A stretch of DNA of 64,000 nucleotides from Hydractinia symbiolongicarpus (GCF_029227915.1 NC_079880.1:21576501-21640500), one strand, 5' to 3'. Shown: positions 23,610 to 40,194, counted from the first letter of the stretch. The notes: generated by a model not told the origin, from the sequence alone. Numbers and translations: made by a program.

Positions 23610-24067
23610 GGCCACCCTCAAAAATATATTTGGTTAGCGTCACCTGACCGACTCACTTTGAAAGGCGAAAGTCGAGTCGGGGAGTCGGTAAATTTGTAAA
23701 TAATAAACCAAACAATCCACCAACAATCTTCGACACGCAACAAAAGCCACCATTTTCCTTTTCGGCGGTCCTCCGAATTACAGTTGTTACCTCTGAATGT
23801 TATTTCGATAGGTTACTGCGCTGCGCTATTTTCCTGCTCGCATTACGGCGATGCAAGCGAAAACCATGGGAACAACATTGACTGACAAAAATAGGACTTG
23901 AAACAGAGGCTAAAAATACAGCTGGCATACATTTAAAACAAATAACAAAATTTATGGCTGCGAAATATAGTATTTTTGTAATTTCTCGGGAAAAAATTTT
24001 ATCCGACCCACCGACCCACTTTTGTAATTAGAAATGACGCTAACCAAACATATTTTCTACGGTGGCC
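23610..24067. mobile_element. PIF/Harbinger-like MITE
   Basis: A 458-bp element with inverted ends GGCCACC and GGTGGCC. Similarity continues inward for about 35 bp, including TTGGTTAGCGTCA and its inverted copy. TAA flanks both ends (23607-23609 and 24068-24070); a 3-bp TWA duplication is the hallmark of PIF/Harbinger elements. No ORF. Confidence 0.75.
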
Positions 24068-24187
24068 TAATCATCTGTTTAATTGGTTTTTACCTGAATT
24101 CATACAAGTTAGGATTCCTTTAGCCAAGTTTTATTACAAATGGTTGGGGGGACGTCACAAATATTTGGGTGTTAGTTAGAGTTTTCG

Positions 24188-24465
24188 GGCTGACCCTAAG
24201 AGTTGGTAGAAGTAGACAAAAAATCTTCTATGCTCATGTCTCAGGTAGACAGATGGATAAATAGATGCATATTTTGCATGGGTAGCCTCACAAATATCAA
24301 AGTATCTACCTTATCTACACAGTGTTCTATCTCCCCAATTTCCTTCATATGGCTTAGGTTAACCTGGGGATATGGTAACATTTACTTGGCCATAATGAGT
24401 CAAACCCTAGTCTCTTGCACAAAGTGTGAGAGTTATAACCACTAAGCTATGACGCCACAAGAGTG
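24188..24465 (-). mobile_element. tRNA-derived SINE
   Basis: On the minus strand the head (about 24462 downwards) reads like a tRNA: an A-box-like TAGCTTAGTGGTTA and, about 35 nt later, a B-box-like GGTTTGACTC. The body continues to about 24188. A related body sequence (shared words near TATTTT, TAGCCTCA and AAATATCAA) occurs at 36510-36600 next to the DIRS element. The 3' limit is approximate. Confidence 0.65.
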
Positions 24466-24945
24466 ATGATAAACAAGTTAATAAAACACACTAAAATAAA
24501 TTTTGCCATACAACTTGGCCTAATTAATTTTTTTAGGTCATTTAGTAAATACTCTTAGTGTGAAACTTTCCTGCCATATCAACATGATACTATAAAATAT
24601 AACACTGCTATTCTGTAAAATAAACAGATATACTTAATCAAAACCATGGCAGAATCTAAAAGCTATAATGTTAAAGAACAAGACGTGTAAACAATAAGCA
24701 AGGAGGGTATTTCTCTTGGAATAAAATCAAAAGTTTACTCATTTTATGACCATGGAAAAGAACTAAAACTTGCTTCCTATATCCCCTAAATGTTGGTCCA
24801 AAATACTGCTTATTTTGTACTTGTTCAGTATTTAAAAAAAACCATGATGTACCTAAATATTGTTTTTATTTTAGTAAAGTAAAATCAGTTAAGTAAAACT
24901 CTCTTTACTTTATGACACGATTTTAAAAAATTGACGATGTGAAAA
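24466..24945. other. upstream region of the C2orf81-like gene
   Basis: Non-coding AT-rich sequence before the start codon at 24946. No conserved promoter element was recognised. Confidence 0.5.
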
Positions 24946-30872
<5,927 letters not shown>

Positions 30873-31276
30873 TCACACCTGTATATTTGTAAATTGTTTA
30901 TAAGGAATATTAACTTTAAAAACAACAACAAATGTTTGTAAACTGAAAATTTAGCCAAAAAAAAAGCTTTATAATAGCAGCATACCTTAAGGGAACTAAT
31001 TTTTGCGGGAACTCATTTTCGCGGAACTAATTTTCGCGTTTTTGGGTGTTTCAGCGCGAAAATTAGTTCCCGCGAAAAAACTAAAAGGGCCTGAGCGCGA
31101 AAATTAGTTCCCGCAGAAATAATGTTTTTCTCTCTTGATTTTCACTTTAATGTCGAAATTTAGGTATGTTTTGATGAAGTGAAGACAAATACGAGGTTTC
31201 TTCTCTTAAAAACTACCATCTAATGCATGTGGAACGTTTTTTTCTTTATATATTTATCTTGTCTTCTGTCTTCTTT

Positions 31277-31603
31277 CTAATCAATTACAATAATGGGTTT
31301 CTGCGGTTTTGATGTTTTATTTTTTGTTGATGAACTTTTATTTCCAGTAAGATATGTTCTTATATCTTTCACAGTTTTTTGACATTGTTTCTCGGGCTCC
31401 TGATATTCTTCTTCACCTGCGCTTTTTCGTCTCTTTCCTTTTCTCACGATTTTTGATGGCTTTGACTTTGGGGTAGATATGTCAATTGTATGGTCGATAA
31501 AGAATCCGATAATTGCGCTAGCATCAGGTTCGATATAAAGTAAATCCAATAACACTTCAAGTTTCTCGATGATTTTCTTGTTGATTACTGTTCGTAGCAT
31601 CAT
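31277..31603 (-). CDS. unknown 108-aa basic ORF inside the transposon
   Basis: Open frame with ATG, between the left end repeats and the transposase remnant and pointing away from the latter. The first 40 residues look like a compact hydrophobic/acidic helix pair (KLEVLLDLLYIEP...), followed by a Lys/Ser-rich tail with KGKRRK, a likely nuclear signal. No family recognised. It may be an accessory DNA-binding protein of the element, a captured host fragment, or chance. It is intact although the transposase is broken, which is odd. Confidence 0.35.
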   Translation of the reverse strand: MMLRTVINKKIIEKLEVLLDLLYIEPDASAIIGFFIDHTIDISTPKSKPSKIVRKGKRRKSAGEEEYQEPEKQCQKTVKDIRTYLTGNKSSSTKNKTSKPQKPIIVID

Positions 31604-31679
31604 TACGGTTACATTACACGGTATTTCAAGCCCTCCCTGAATTAGAGGAGACCTTCTGTAATTTGCAGTTGATAGCTGA

Positions 31680-32946
31680 GCGTCGATTATTGCTCCACGT
31701 TACAATAGAAATCTTATACAGCGAGCAACTTCGAACGGGAGGTGTCCAACGATTCTTCCCGTACGTTTTTTCCATTGTATTATGGCAGTAAGAAAGAAGG
31801 GTGGAGTTGTCGATACGGTTGTCGCTAATGCTGCTTCGAAAGCCTTGATCGAGAAAAGTGGAGAACATCTGAAAAGATTGGACGTCGAAAAACATGTACT
31901 GGCAAAAAGCCTTTTTCGACGTATGGGTTTCGTAAATCGTGCAGCCACAACAGGACGACCCGAGATAACAGAAGGAGCCCGGAAAGAGGCGGAGCTAATT
32001 TTTCATCGTGAAATCGTTTCCAAAATTGAGAAACATAAGATTCCACCCTAAATGGTCATAAATATTGACCAAACTCCTTCAAAATATGCACCGGTTTCGT
32101 CACGCACATTAGCTCTACGAAATGCAAAGCATATCAGTATTTTCGGATCGTCTGATAAAAGAGCAATAACAGATACGTTTGGAATTAACCAGGACAATTA
32201 ATTTTTACTTATGCAATTAATTTCAGTGTAAATGAGAAACATTTCAGTAATACCACTGCGTCCATAAAATTGATCGAAGAGGTTATTGTGCCCGATGTAG
32301 TTGCACAACGCAAGTGTCTTAGTCTCGATGAGAACTACTACGCATTATTGATACTTGACGTTTTTAGCGGACAAATGACCGAAGAAGTCAAGGAAAAATT
32401 AAAAGAGAATCAAATCCTATTCATACGTGTGCCTGCTAATATGACCAATTTATTCAAGCCACTTGATCTCACGGTTAACCGGTCCTTTAAAGCTATGATG
32501 AAGAGAAAATTTACTGAATGGTATAGCAAAGAAATAACCGAAGAACTTGAAAAAGAGACACCATTAGAGGATATCGATATCAAGCTGAAATTGTCCATTT
32601 GGCACCATTGCATGCGAATTGGCTTGTAGATGCTTTAGACTTCTTCACCTCACCTAAAGGCAAAGACATAATATTGAAAGGAATAACAAATGCAGTTGTT
32701 AAAGAAATCAATGATTTGAAAAGCCTAGATCCATTTGATTTTCAGTAGATCCATTGGCAGACCTTCAATAGCCAGTTGACCAGTCTGATCGTGTTTTTGA
32801 CCCCAACGAGCAAAACTATTTCGTAAATGATAGAGAGGAAATTGAAGATGGTAACGAATCAGACGAGGAATGGATTGAAGAAGAAACCGTTGACGAGATG
32901 AGAAACATTTTTGATATCCTTGAAGATAAAGAGGAGGAACAAAATT
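31680..32946 (+). pseudogene. pogo-like DDE transposase, broken
   Basis: Remnant of a DDE_1-type transposase. The frame is open from after a TGA at about 31677 to a TAA at 32049-32051, then resumes in the same frame with NIDQTPSKYAPVSSRTLA, which holds the first catalytic Asp. The text jumps from SDKRAITDTF (about 32180) to a stretch normally much further downstream, so the middle of the catalytic core appears deleted. Next comes VPANMTNLFKPLDLTVN, a family hallmark, then KRKFTEWYSKEI. After about 32600 the frame shifts at least twice before an acidic tail ending at 32946. Internal stops, deletion and frameshifts make it inactive. Confidence 0.85.
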
Positions 32947-33160
32947 AATTTTTATCTTTTATTTCTTCAATATCTGTGCTAAAAATATACATATCTGTTA
33001 AAATCTCATACAAAAAATCCAAATATTTTCTGAAATCTTCCTTGAAGGTACCCAATGCGAAAATTAGTTCCGCGATATTTTTCAGAAACCCTACGAGCGC
33101 GAAAATTAGTTCCGCGAAATATTCGAATTCAATGTCCTCGAGCGCGAAAATTAGTTCCCT

Positions 33161-33964
33161 TAATGTACTACGCCGTTGGAAAAATTTCCGAACGTACTGG
33201 TAGTCTTGTGAGCATTCTATCTTATTGCAAAGGTTCACAGGTCTAATCCCCAGTCGAGTCATTAAAAGGACTATAATTATTCTACTTTCCTTAGCGTTCA
33301 GTGTGACAATAAGTTTATGGTCTTACCTCTTCCAAAATTATGGCGTAAATCCTTCCCCCATTATCTTTTATTTTTTTTGCTTCCTTCGTAACATCTTTTG
33401 GTTGGAACTACTAGATGAGATGAAACCCTATGAAAGCGATGAGTTTATCGTCTGGATTTCATGCTCTGCAACTGTGCTTGCCGATGGTTGGTTAGAGTAA
33501 CCAAAACAGAATATCAGTACTGTTCATACCATTTCTAATAGCGCATTTGCTCGCTTAAATAATGTTAAGTAGCTTTAGTAGTAGTAGAAAAAGCTATTCT
33601 ACTCCAGTGCGGAGTCGTTTTACTTTTACTTCTTCTGCCCCAACTTAGGATACTTTGGAGTAGCAGAGGTTGTGGGAGAACCTGCCGAAATCTGACAAAG
33701 CAAGTTTAATATTTGGTAAACAAAAAAAGATTTTACACAAAACAATTTAAGAGAAAACATTTTTTAGTTTGTTTATTTGGCAATTTTTTACAAAACAGAA
33801 CAGAAACACATCTAGCACCTGAAATCTCTATTTGGAGTTGCTGTTTCGACAAGGATGAAAGAGAGTACAAAAAATTATTCTAAGAACATTTCTCGTCACC
33901 CCCATCATGTTATTTACAAAAAATCGCTACATGTAGTAAATTATAAAAAAACTGAAGCTAGTCT
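33161..33964. other. intergenic, no gene seen
   Basis: Short stretch between the decayed transposon and the cyclophilin stop codon. No coding similarity recognised; it should include the cyclophilin 3' UTR. Confidence 0.5.
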
Positions 33965-35397
33965 TTATAATACGCCACAATTTTTGATGACCACGGGTTG
34001 TGATGTTTTCCCACTCTGCGATCCAACTTCTTCGCATTTTTTGACAACAGTGTCAAAACCTTCAATCACTTTTCCAAACACAACGTGTTTGTTGTCCAGC
34101 CTAGATAAAAAAGTTGCAAAAAATTATTGTGAAAGAAATCCAACGAAGCTCTTGCATTGAAAAGTGAAAAACATTCTTACCATGAAGTTTTGACTGTGCA
34201 AATGAAAAATTGGGAACCATTGGTATTAGGTCCAGCATTAGCCATGGAAAGAGTTCCAGGTCCTTCATGCTTCAATTTAAAGTTCTCATCAGGAAACTTG
34301 TTTCCATAAATTGATTTTCCACCTGTTCCATCACCACGTGTAAAATCTCCACCTTGGCACATAAATTGGGTTATTACTCGGTGAAATTTGCTGCCTTTGT
34401 ATCCAAATCCTTTTTCCCCAGTACACAAAGCTCTGAAGTTCTCAGCTGTTTTAGGAACAACATCATCACGCAGCTATAAAAAAATTAAAACAGTCATGCA
34501 AATTATACAGGTAGACAGACCAAGGATAAATACACCAGGATAGAGGGCATTTTTAAGCCCATTTAGTTTTAAATTAAGTTGTTCAACTTTTACAAAACAA
34601 GGAACCCTGGTAAGCCCAGGCAATGTGAAGCCACTTCCACAGTGGCTACAGATTTAAAACTACTTCATTTTATATTGAAGAGCATAGTTAAATGTTAGGA
34701 GAAAAAACTAAAAGGAGTTTTCACGCACTAAAAATAAAGTTGAATGATAACTCAAAAATTCGCAAAAATATACCCAAAAACACCCTTTTGGGTATTAAAA
34801 ACAAGGAGTGGCACCATTAGTGGTTATTACTTGTGCACTTTGAGTGGGAGACCAGAGTTCGATTCACCTTGCAGCATTTTCTTTGCGCACTTTTTTAAAA
34901 AAGATGTGGTGGCTAGGTAGAGCAAAGTAATCATCAGTCTATTTCATCAAATAAGGCATTCCTTTAGGTCTTTAACAAGTTCAAATAAAACAGAAGCAAT
35001 CAATCTACACACTCTGTAATAGTTTAAAACTTCAATCATTATTCTGTGAGAAGAAATCCATAGGAAAAGACCTCTATTTATGAAATCTTAGCATCTATTT
35101 TCACGCAGGTGCAACATCCAAAAAGCTTACCACTGAAAAGTAAACAAATAATACCACACCACTGAATGACAGGATATATCCCTCTTACCATTTGTGAGGC
35201 TAGCCATGTAAAAAATGCAGATCTATCTACTTATTTATCACATTCTGTGATAAGTTCTGAAATATCTAAAAAAGGAAATAGCTAGCTAACATATATGAAG
35301 CACATGGTAAAAGCTAGCCAGTTCTCACCTCGAACACGATTCGACCAACATCCTTTCCTCCAATGGTCATATCAAAAAAGCACTGTGTTCTCGACAT
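33965..35397 (-). CDS. cyclophilin-type peptidyl-prolyl isomerase
   Basis: Peptidyl-prolyl cis-trans isomerase of the cyclophilin A/D (PPIA/PPIF) type. Exons: 35397-35329, 34473-34181, 34100-33965; phases agree and give 165 aa, the length of cyclophilin A. Catalytic landmarks are present: FHRVI with the catalytic Arg, [20 protein letters not shown] and KHVVFG, with the active-site Trp codon split across the last intron. The N-terminus [14 protein letters not shown] is cyclophilin-like. The frame stays open upstream of this ATG for about 46 codons with a basic, hydroxylated, mitochondrial-presequence-like composition, so a longer mitochondrial form may exist. Intron 1 contains a SINE-like sequence. 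Confidence 0.93.
34805..34960 (+). mobile_element. SINE-like sequence with tRNA-type promoter boxes
   Basis: Within cyclophilin intron 1. A TTAGTGGTTATTAC stretch (A-box-like) is followed at 34856-34865 by AGTTCGATTC, close to a B box. The layout resembles the SINE at 24188-24465 read on its own strand. The 3' end is not defined. Confidence 0.45.
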
Positions 35398-36616
35398 GGC
35401 TTCTGAGCAAAATCCTCTAATACCTGGTACTCTAGTAAAACAAAACAATGCTCGCGATGCCAGCTTCGAATAACGTACTACCGACAACAACAACTGAAGG
35501 CGGGAAAGGACATGTGAATAACGATGATGTACCTATATATTGTCGAATGCGATTACAAGTCACATATTATGGAGAATATTCCATTTTCAAGCATCTCCAC
35601 CACTTTATACCAGATGCATAACTTTTAATGAACCTCGTGCCCAAAGTCCATTAATAAGCAGAAAGAGAGTTTGAAAAATGCAAGATGAAAAGTACGACTA
35701 GTATTTTTAGGGGAATGGCTGTAAGTACCTACGACATTTTAATCTTTGCCTAGGGTGGGTAAAATTGAACAAACAGAACAAAACAGGCCGTTATACAAAG
35801 GAAAGGAAAGTTATACAAAAGGTATTATTTTTCCAAATCGGCTTTCCATTAAAGTGACTGAAACAGCGCTCCGTCCGGTAAACAATGCTGGTGAGATCAG
35901 CTAAAAACGAAAGCAAAAATAAAATGTTGGAGTTTTAGCTTGTTAGGTAAACCTGAATAAGCGATATGTAGAACTTATTTCCTCAACAGGCTTTGAAGCT
36001 AGCTGCATTACCTTATATGAATGTACTTCAGGGCTATTTTTTTAACAACACGACTTTGTTTAGGTGTAGGCTAGAAACCACCCCTGCGCGCGCTCTAGCT
36101 ATAGCTAGCTAGCTAGAAACCTTTTAAATAGGAAATATTTGTTTATTGGTAAAACTTTTTTTATTAAAAAAGAATATAAAAGGCCTTTATAAATCTTGTA
36201 TTTCAGGTTTCAGAAAAATCCTTTAATCCCTGATATAGGCCTGTTTGTTTTTTTAACTTTCCAGTATGTATGTAAGTGTGCATGATAAAAAGTATGCCAA
36301 CTTCCAAGCTAGACTTTTAATAAAGATTGGAACCATTCTCACAGAATTTTAGATGGATTTTCCTAGTTGTTTCTTTAGGAAAAAAATGGAATAGTGCAGT
36401 ATTATTTGTCAGTGTGCCACTTGTTACTGTCCCAACCTGGATACCAGTTCCCTGTTGCCCCTTTTAGCATATTGGATCGCAAGACAGACATGATATGATG
36501 ATGATGATGTGCATATTTTACATAACTAGCCTCAAAAATATCAAGGAATATACCCTGTCTAATATTTCTAGAAGATGTCATGGCTTAGATGGGGAGTCTG
36601 AGAGTATTCAATGCTT
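35398..36616. other. cyclophilin 5' flank and SINE-like fragment
   Basis: 35398-35535 is open in the cyclophilin frame and preceded by the acceptor-like CCTTTCCCGCCTTCAG. The rest is non-coding. 36510-36610 resembles the body of the SINE at 24.2-24.46 kb and abuts the DIRS element. Confidence 0.5.
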
Positions 36617-36913
36617 ATTTTATTTCCCAATCTTCTGCGCAAGCAGAGTATGAGAGCGAAGCTCGATAACCCAACATCCTCAGCAGTTCATTTCCCAAAT
36701 CTTACTGAAGGTGAAGGACGTGTGCGATTTGTTGGTGTTTGCGATTGGTAAACTTCAGCTATGCTAATCCGTTTTTAATTCTTTTTCTATAGCTAGCTAT
36801 ATTTTATTATTTTTCCATAAGTAGTAGAGAATTATATTTATTCCTTCTCTTATATAATTTTATTTATTTACTTACTGCTATAGATCTAAAATTTATGGTG
36901 AGCTGCAATCAAA

Positions 36914-38140
36914 ATGGCAGACACCTCAGCCCCAAAAGAAGGTGGTGAACCCATAGTGTTAGAAACTCCAATGGATTTTTTAACTAAGCTCCTTCCAGCC
37001 ATGCAACAACAGCAGCTGGAAGCAATCACAGCCCTAGGAGAAAAATTTTCTACTTCCTTGAACAGCCTCCGAGCCGATGTTTTAAACAATGATAATAACT
37101 TCCATGTGGACCGCAGTGGAGACAATTCTCCTGGTCTAAGTCATGGTGCAGATAAACAAAATGAAGCAAATGCTTCCATATCTGCAGATCACCCTAGAGG
37201 AAGGAAAAGATCCAGGTCTTCATCAGCAGAAACTTGCCTCAGTCATGTAGAATCTAGTTCTTCTACTAGGAGGCCTAGTAAAAAAGATGTTGATGCCATA
37301 AGTACATCAGCATCCAACCAATTGTATGATGGTTTAATGAATGAAATGCTGGGGCAAGAAGACAACCAGTTAGAGGACCCAGACCAAGATGTCTGGTCTG
37401 ACCTCATCAAAGAGTATAACGATGAGGACTCCTTTGGCACAGAAGTAGCTCCACCTTTAGCATCTATGGCTAAACTCATGTGGTCGAAGAAACTTACCAA
37501 TGAAAAATTGAAAGGCAGACTAGAAAAAGTCCAAATTCCCACGAATTGCCGTTTTTTGTCTGTAAAGAGCTGCAATAAACCTATATGGGCCAAGGCAGAC
37601 AGCAAAAGATCAAATGATCTGGTATTGCAGAAACTGCAAACCACTGTTTCGAAAAGCCAAGTGCATATCTTACAATTGGCAGACCAAATTATTAAGGCAC
37701 CCAAACAAGGAAACCTTATTGTAATAGAACCATCCATTTTATTAAATTTGGCTAAAGATGCTCTTTGTCTAATCGGTAACGCCAACCAGCAGCTAAATCA
37801 GTATCGAAGAGTCGGATTAATCGGTGCAATGCCTCACCTAAAAGGATTGGCAAAGGATGTGTCTGAAGAAGACTTGTTGCTGTTTGGAGATGATTTGGAC
37901 AAAAGAATCCAATCATTGCAAGATGAGGAGAAAACTAGTAAAGTGCTCTCACGACCATCTACACCATATTCAAAAAATAATTTTAAAAAGTACAAACAGC
38001 CATCCTCCAGTTATTCCTCCTCTGCAAAGTATAACCAGTCAAAAAACGAGAAGACCTTCTCAAAAGATCGAAACCACTCCCTGAGAAGGTACACTCAAAC
38101 CCTGAAGTACAAAGGGTACAAAGGGAGAAAACAATGGTAG
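36914..38140 (+). CDS. DIRS ORF1, Gag-like protein
   Basis: A 408-aa frame, first ORF of the DIRS element. Gln/Ser-rich N-terminal part, a KRSRSSSAE basic stretch near residue 100, an acidic middle, and a basic Tyr/Ser/Lys-rich C-terminus probably binding nucleic acid. No zinc knuckle seen. Assigned as Gag from its position in the element; sequence similarity to known Gag was not recognisable by eye. Stop at 38138-38140. Confidence 0.7.
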   Translation: MADTSAPKEGGEPIVLETPMDFLTKLLPAMQQQQLEAITALGEKFSTSLNSLRADVLNNDNNFHVDRSGDNSPGLSHGADKQNEANASISADHPRGRKRSRSSSAETCLSHVESSSSTRRPSKKDVDAISTSASNQLYDGLMNEMLGQEDNQLEDPDQDVWSDLIKEYNDEDSFGTEVAPPLASMAKLMWSKKLTNEKLKGRLEKVQIPTNCRFLSVKSCNKPIWAKADSKRSNDLVLQKLQTTVSKSQVHILQLADQIIKAPKQGNLIVIEPSILLNLAKDALCLIGNANQQLNQYRRVGLIGAMPHLKGLAKDVSEEDLLLFGDDLDKRIQSLQDEEKTSKVLSRPSTPYSKNNFKKYKQPSSSYSSSAKYNQSKNEKTFSKDRNHSLRRYTQTLKYKGYKGRKQW

Positions 38141-38172
38141 GTAAAGACCTTGTTGTTGCTGACCTTGAGTAA

Positions 38173-40194
38173 GCAGTTAGGCGTTATCAAGCTTGTAATA
38201 CTCACAAATTTTTGGAAGTTTGGAGGACTATCACTTCAAACCAGTATATTCTAGACATAATTGAGCATGGGGTTAAAATTGAATTTATTAGTGTCCCAGT
38301 GTCATCTTACCACCCAGTGAAGTTTTCACAAAAAGATTGTATAACTATAAGTAAGGAAATTCAACAACTTTTACAAAAGAAGGCAATCCAGCAGGTACAA
38401 GCAACAAATAACTGTTTTCTTTCAGGTATATTTATTGTCCCTAAAAAAGATGGTAGCTCAAGAATGATTATCAACCTTAAACAGTTAAATAGATCTGTCA
38501 GATATCGCCATTTTAAAATGGAAACATTGCAAGATGTTTTATGTCTTATCAAACCAGGTGTTTGGATGGGAAGTATTGACTTAAAGGACGCATACCACAG
38601 CATCCCTTTTCATATTGACTTCCAAAAGTTCTTAGCTTTTTCTTGGGATGGACAGTTTTACCAATTTCTAGCTTTACCCTTTGGATTTGGTCCAGCTGTT
38701 AGGATCTTCACCAAAGTTCTTAAAGCACCCTTTAAAGTACTAAGAGGGGCAGGTCATGTATCTGTTGTATATATAGATGATTCTTATTTGCAAGGTGACA
38801 CTTATGAATCATGCCAAAGAAACATTATGGCAACTGTCTCACTTTTGAGCAGCTTAGGATTTACTGTACATCCAAACAAGTCAATTCTTGTGCCTACCCA
38901 ATGTATGGTGTTTTTAGGGTTTGTGTTAAACTCTGCTCAGATGACAATAGCCTTAAGCGAGGAAAGGGTCATAAAATTAAAGTGTCTATGTAAGGACTTG
39001 CTGTACATGCATCACCCCACAGTTAGGTTTGTTTCCAGGGTTATTGGAACATTAGTTTCTGCCTTTGATGCCGTGAAGTATGGCAAGTTACATTACAGGT
39101 CCTTGGAGACAGATAAGAATCTAGCACTCAAACTAGGCCATGGAAATTTTGATTCAAAGGTTTTTATTTCAGAGTTTTCTATTAAGGATTTACAGTGGTG
39201 GCTCACAATGGCTCAGTTTACCAGACCTATACAATTGCCTAAAATTGATCTTATTTTATCCTCTGATGCTAGTCTTCAAGGATGGGGTGGCACTGACGGA
39301 AACTCTCAAATAGGGGGGCGTTGGTCTGAAGGAGAATTACCTGAGCATATCAATACTTTAGAGTTGTTGGCTGCATTTTTTACACTCAAAGCCTTCTTGA
39401 AAATAAGACATTTTAGACATGTTCAGTTAAGATTGGATAACACCACAGCTGTGGCCTACATAACAAAGATGGGGGGCCTTCACTCCATTGGTTGTAATAA
39501 ATTGGCTGTTGAAATATGGGAATTTGCTAGAACATGTGATGTTTGGTTATCAGCCTGTCATATACCTGGTGTATTAAATACTATAGCTGATTATAAATCA
39601 AGACAATTTCAGGATAACATTGAATGGTCCTTGAATGTAAAACAATTTAACATAATTTCCGACATTTTTTGGAAATTTGATATTGACCTTTTTGCATCCA
39701 GACTCAATGCAAAATGTGAGGATTATTTTTCTTTAAGACCTGATCCAGATGCTAAAGCTGTAAATGCCTTCGCTCAGACCTGGTCGAATTTAAACTTTTA
39801 TGCCTTCCCACCATTTAATTTGATTGGAAAAGTTCTTGCAAAGATAAATATAGATCAAGCCACAGGCATTCTTGTAGTACCTTTCTGGTCTTCGCAGCCT
39901 TGGTTTCCTCAAGCAATTAATATGTTATACAGGACACCTGTGTTATTTCCTCCTTCATCTAGATTATTGTTTCTACCGGGAACAAAAAGACAACATCCTC
40001 TACACCAAACCTTGTCGCTGCTCATGCTGCCTGTCTCCGGGAATCGTTACAAGGTAAAGAGCTTCCATCAGACACTGTCGATATCATTGCAGCATCATGG
40101 AGAGAAGGTACCCAGAAACAATACTCGGGTCCAATCAGACGATGGATACAATATTGCACTGGGAGGTCGATTGATCCCTATCATCCAAATGTGA
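38173..40194 (+). CDS. DIRS ORF2, reverse transcriptase-RNase H with methyltransferase-like tail
   Basis: The frame opens after a TAA at 38170-38172 and has no ATG near its start, so it may need frameshifting or reinitiation after ORF1. RT motifs: FIVPKKDGSSRMIINLKQLN, SIDLKDAYHSIP, LPFGFGPA, and the catalytic VYIDDSY. RNase H follows: SSDASLQGWGG, NTLELLAAF, and a DNTTAVAY block. The last 200 residues (DLFASRLNAKCEDY, then FYAFPPFNLIGKVL) match the region after RNase H in DIRS elements, described as a DAM-like methyltransferase; its AFPPF may stand for the DPPY-type motif. The 3' end overlaps ORF3 by 232 bp. No internal stop. Confidence 0.92.
   Translation, partial: AVRRYQACNTHKFLEVWRTITSNQYILDIIEHGVKIEFISVPVSSYHPVKFSQKDCITISKEIQQLLQKKAIQQVQATNNCFLSGIFIVPKKDGSSRMIINLKQLNRSVRYRHFKMETLQDVLCLIKPGVWMGSIDLKDAYHSIPFHIDFQKFLAFSWDGQFYQFLALPFGFGPAVRIFTKVLKAPFKVLRGAGHVSVVYIDDSYLQGDTYESCQRNIMATVSLLSSLGFTVHPNKSILVPTQCMVFLGFVLNSAQMTIALSEERVIKLKCLCKDLLYMHHPTVRFVSRVIGTLVSAFDAVKYGKLHYRSLETDKNLALKLGHGNFDSKVFISEFSIKDLQWWLTMAQFTRPIQLPKIDLILSSDASLQGWGGTDGNSQIGGRWSEGELPEHINTLELLAAFFTLKAFLKIRHFRHVQLRLDNTTAVAYITKMGGLHSIGCNKLAVEIWEFARTCDVWLSACHIPGVLNTIADYKSRQFQDNIEWSLNVKQFNIISDIFWKFDIDLFASRLNAKCEDYFSLRPDPDAKAVNAFAQTWSNLNFYAFPPFNLIGKVLAKINIDQATGILVVPFWSSQPWFPQAINMLYRTPVLFPPSSRLLFLPGTKRQHPLHQTLSLLMLPVSGNRYKVKSFHQTLSISLQHHGEKVPRNNTRVQSDDGYNIALGGRLIPIIQM

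Larger units (their letters stand above)
30990..33160 (+). mobile_element. decayed pogo-like DNA transposon
   Basis: A 2,171-bp element bounded by inverted ends AGGGAACTAATTTT at 30990 and AAAATTAGTTCCCT at 33160. The flanks read TTAA on both sides, compatible with a TA duplication. The end motif (roughly GCGCGAAAATTAGTTCC) occurs about eight times: five near the left end in both orientations and three near the right end. It contains a broken transposase gene and a divergent ORF, both listed separately. Confidence 0.85.

Noticed and set aside
24420-24465. possible tRNA gene on the minus strand
   Set aside because: A- and B-box-like words are present, but no cloverleaf with paired stems can be drawn by eye and the sequence continues into a repeated body; called a SINE.
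37243-37785. 180-codon minus-strand frame in the DIRS element
   Set aside because: Antisense shadow of the Gag-like ORF with no similarity of its own.
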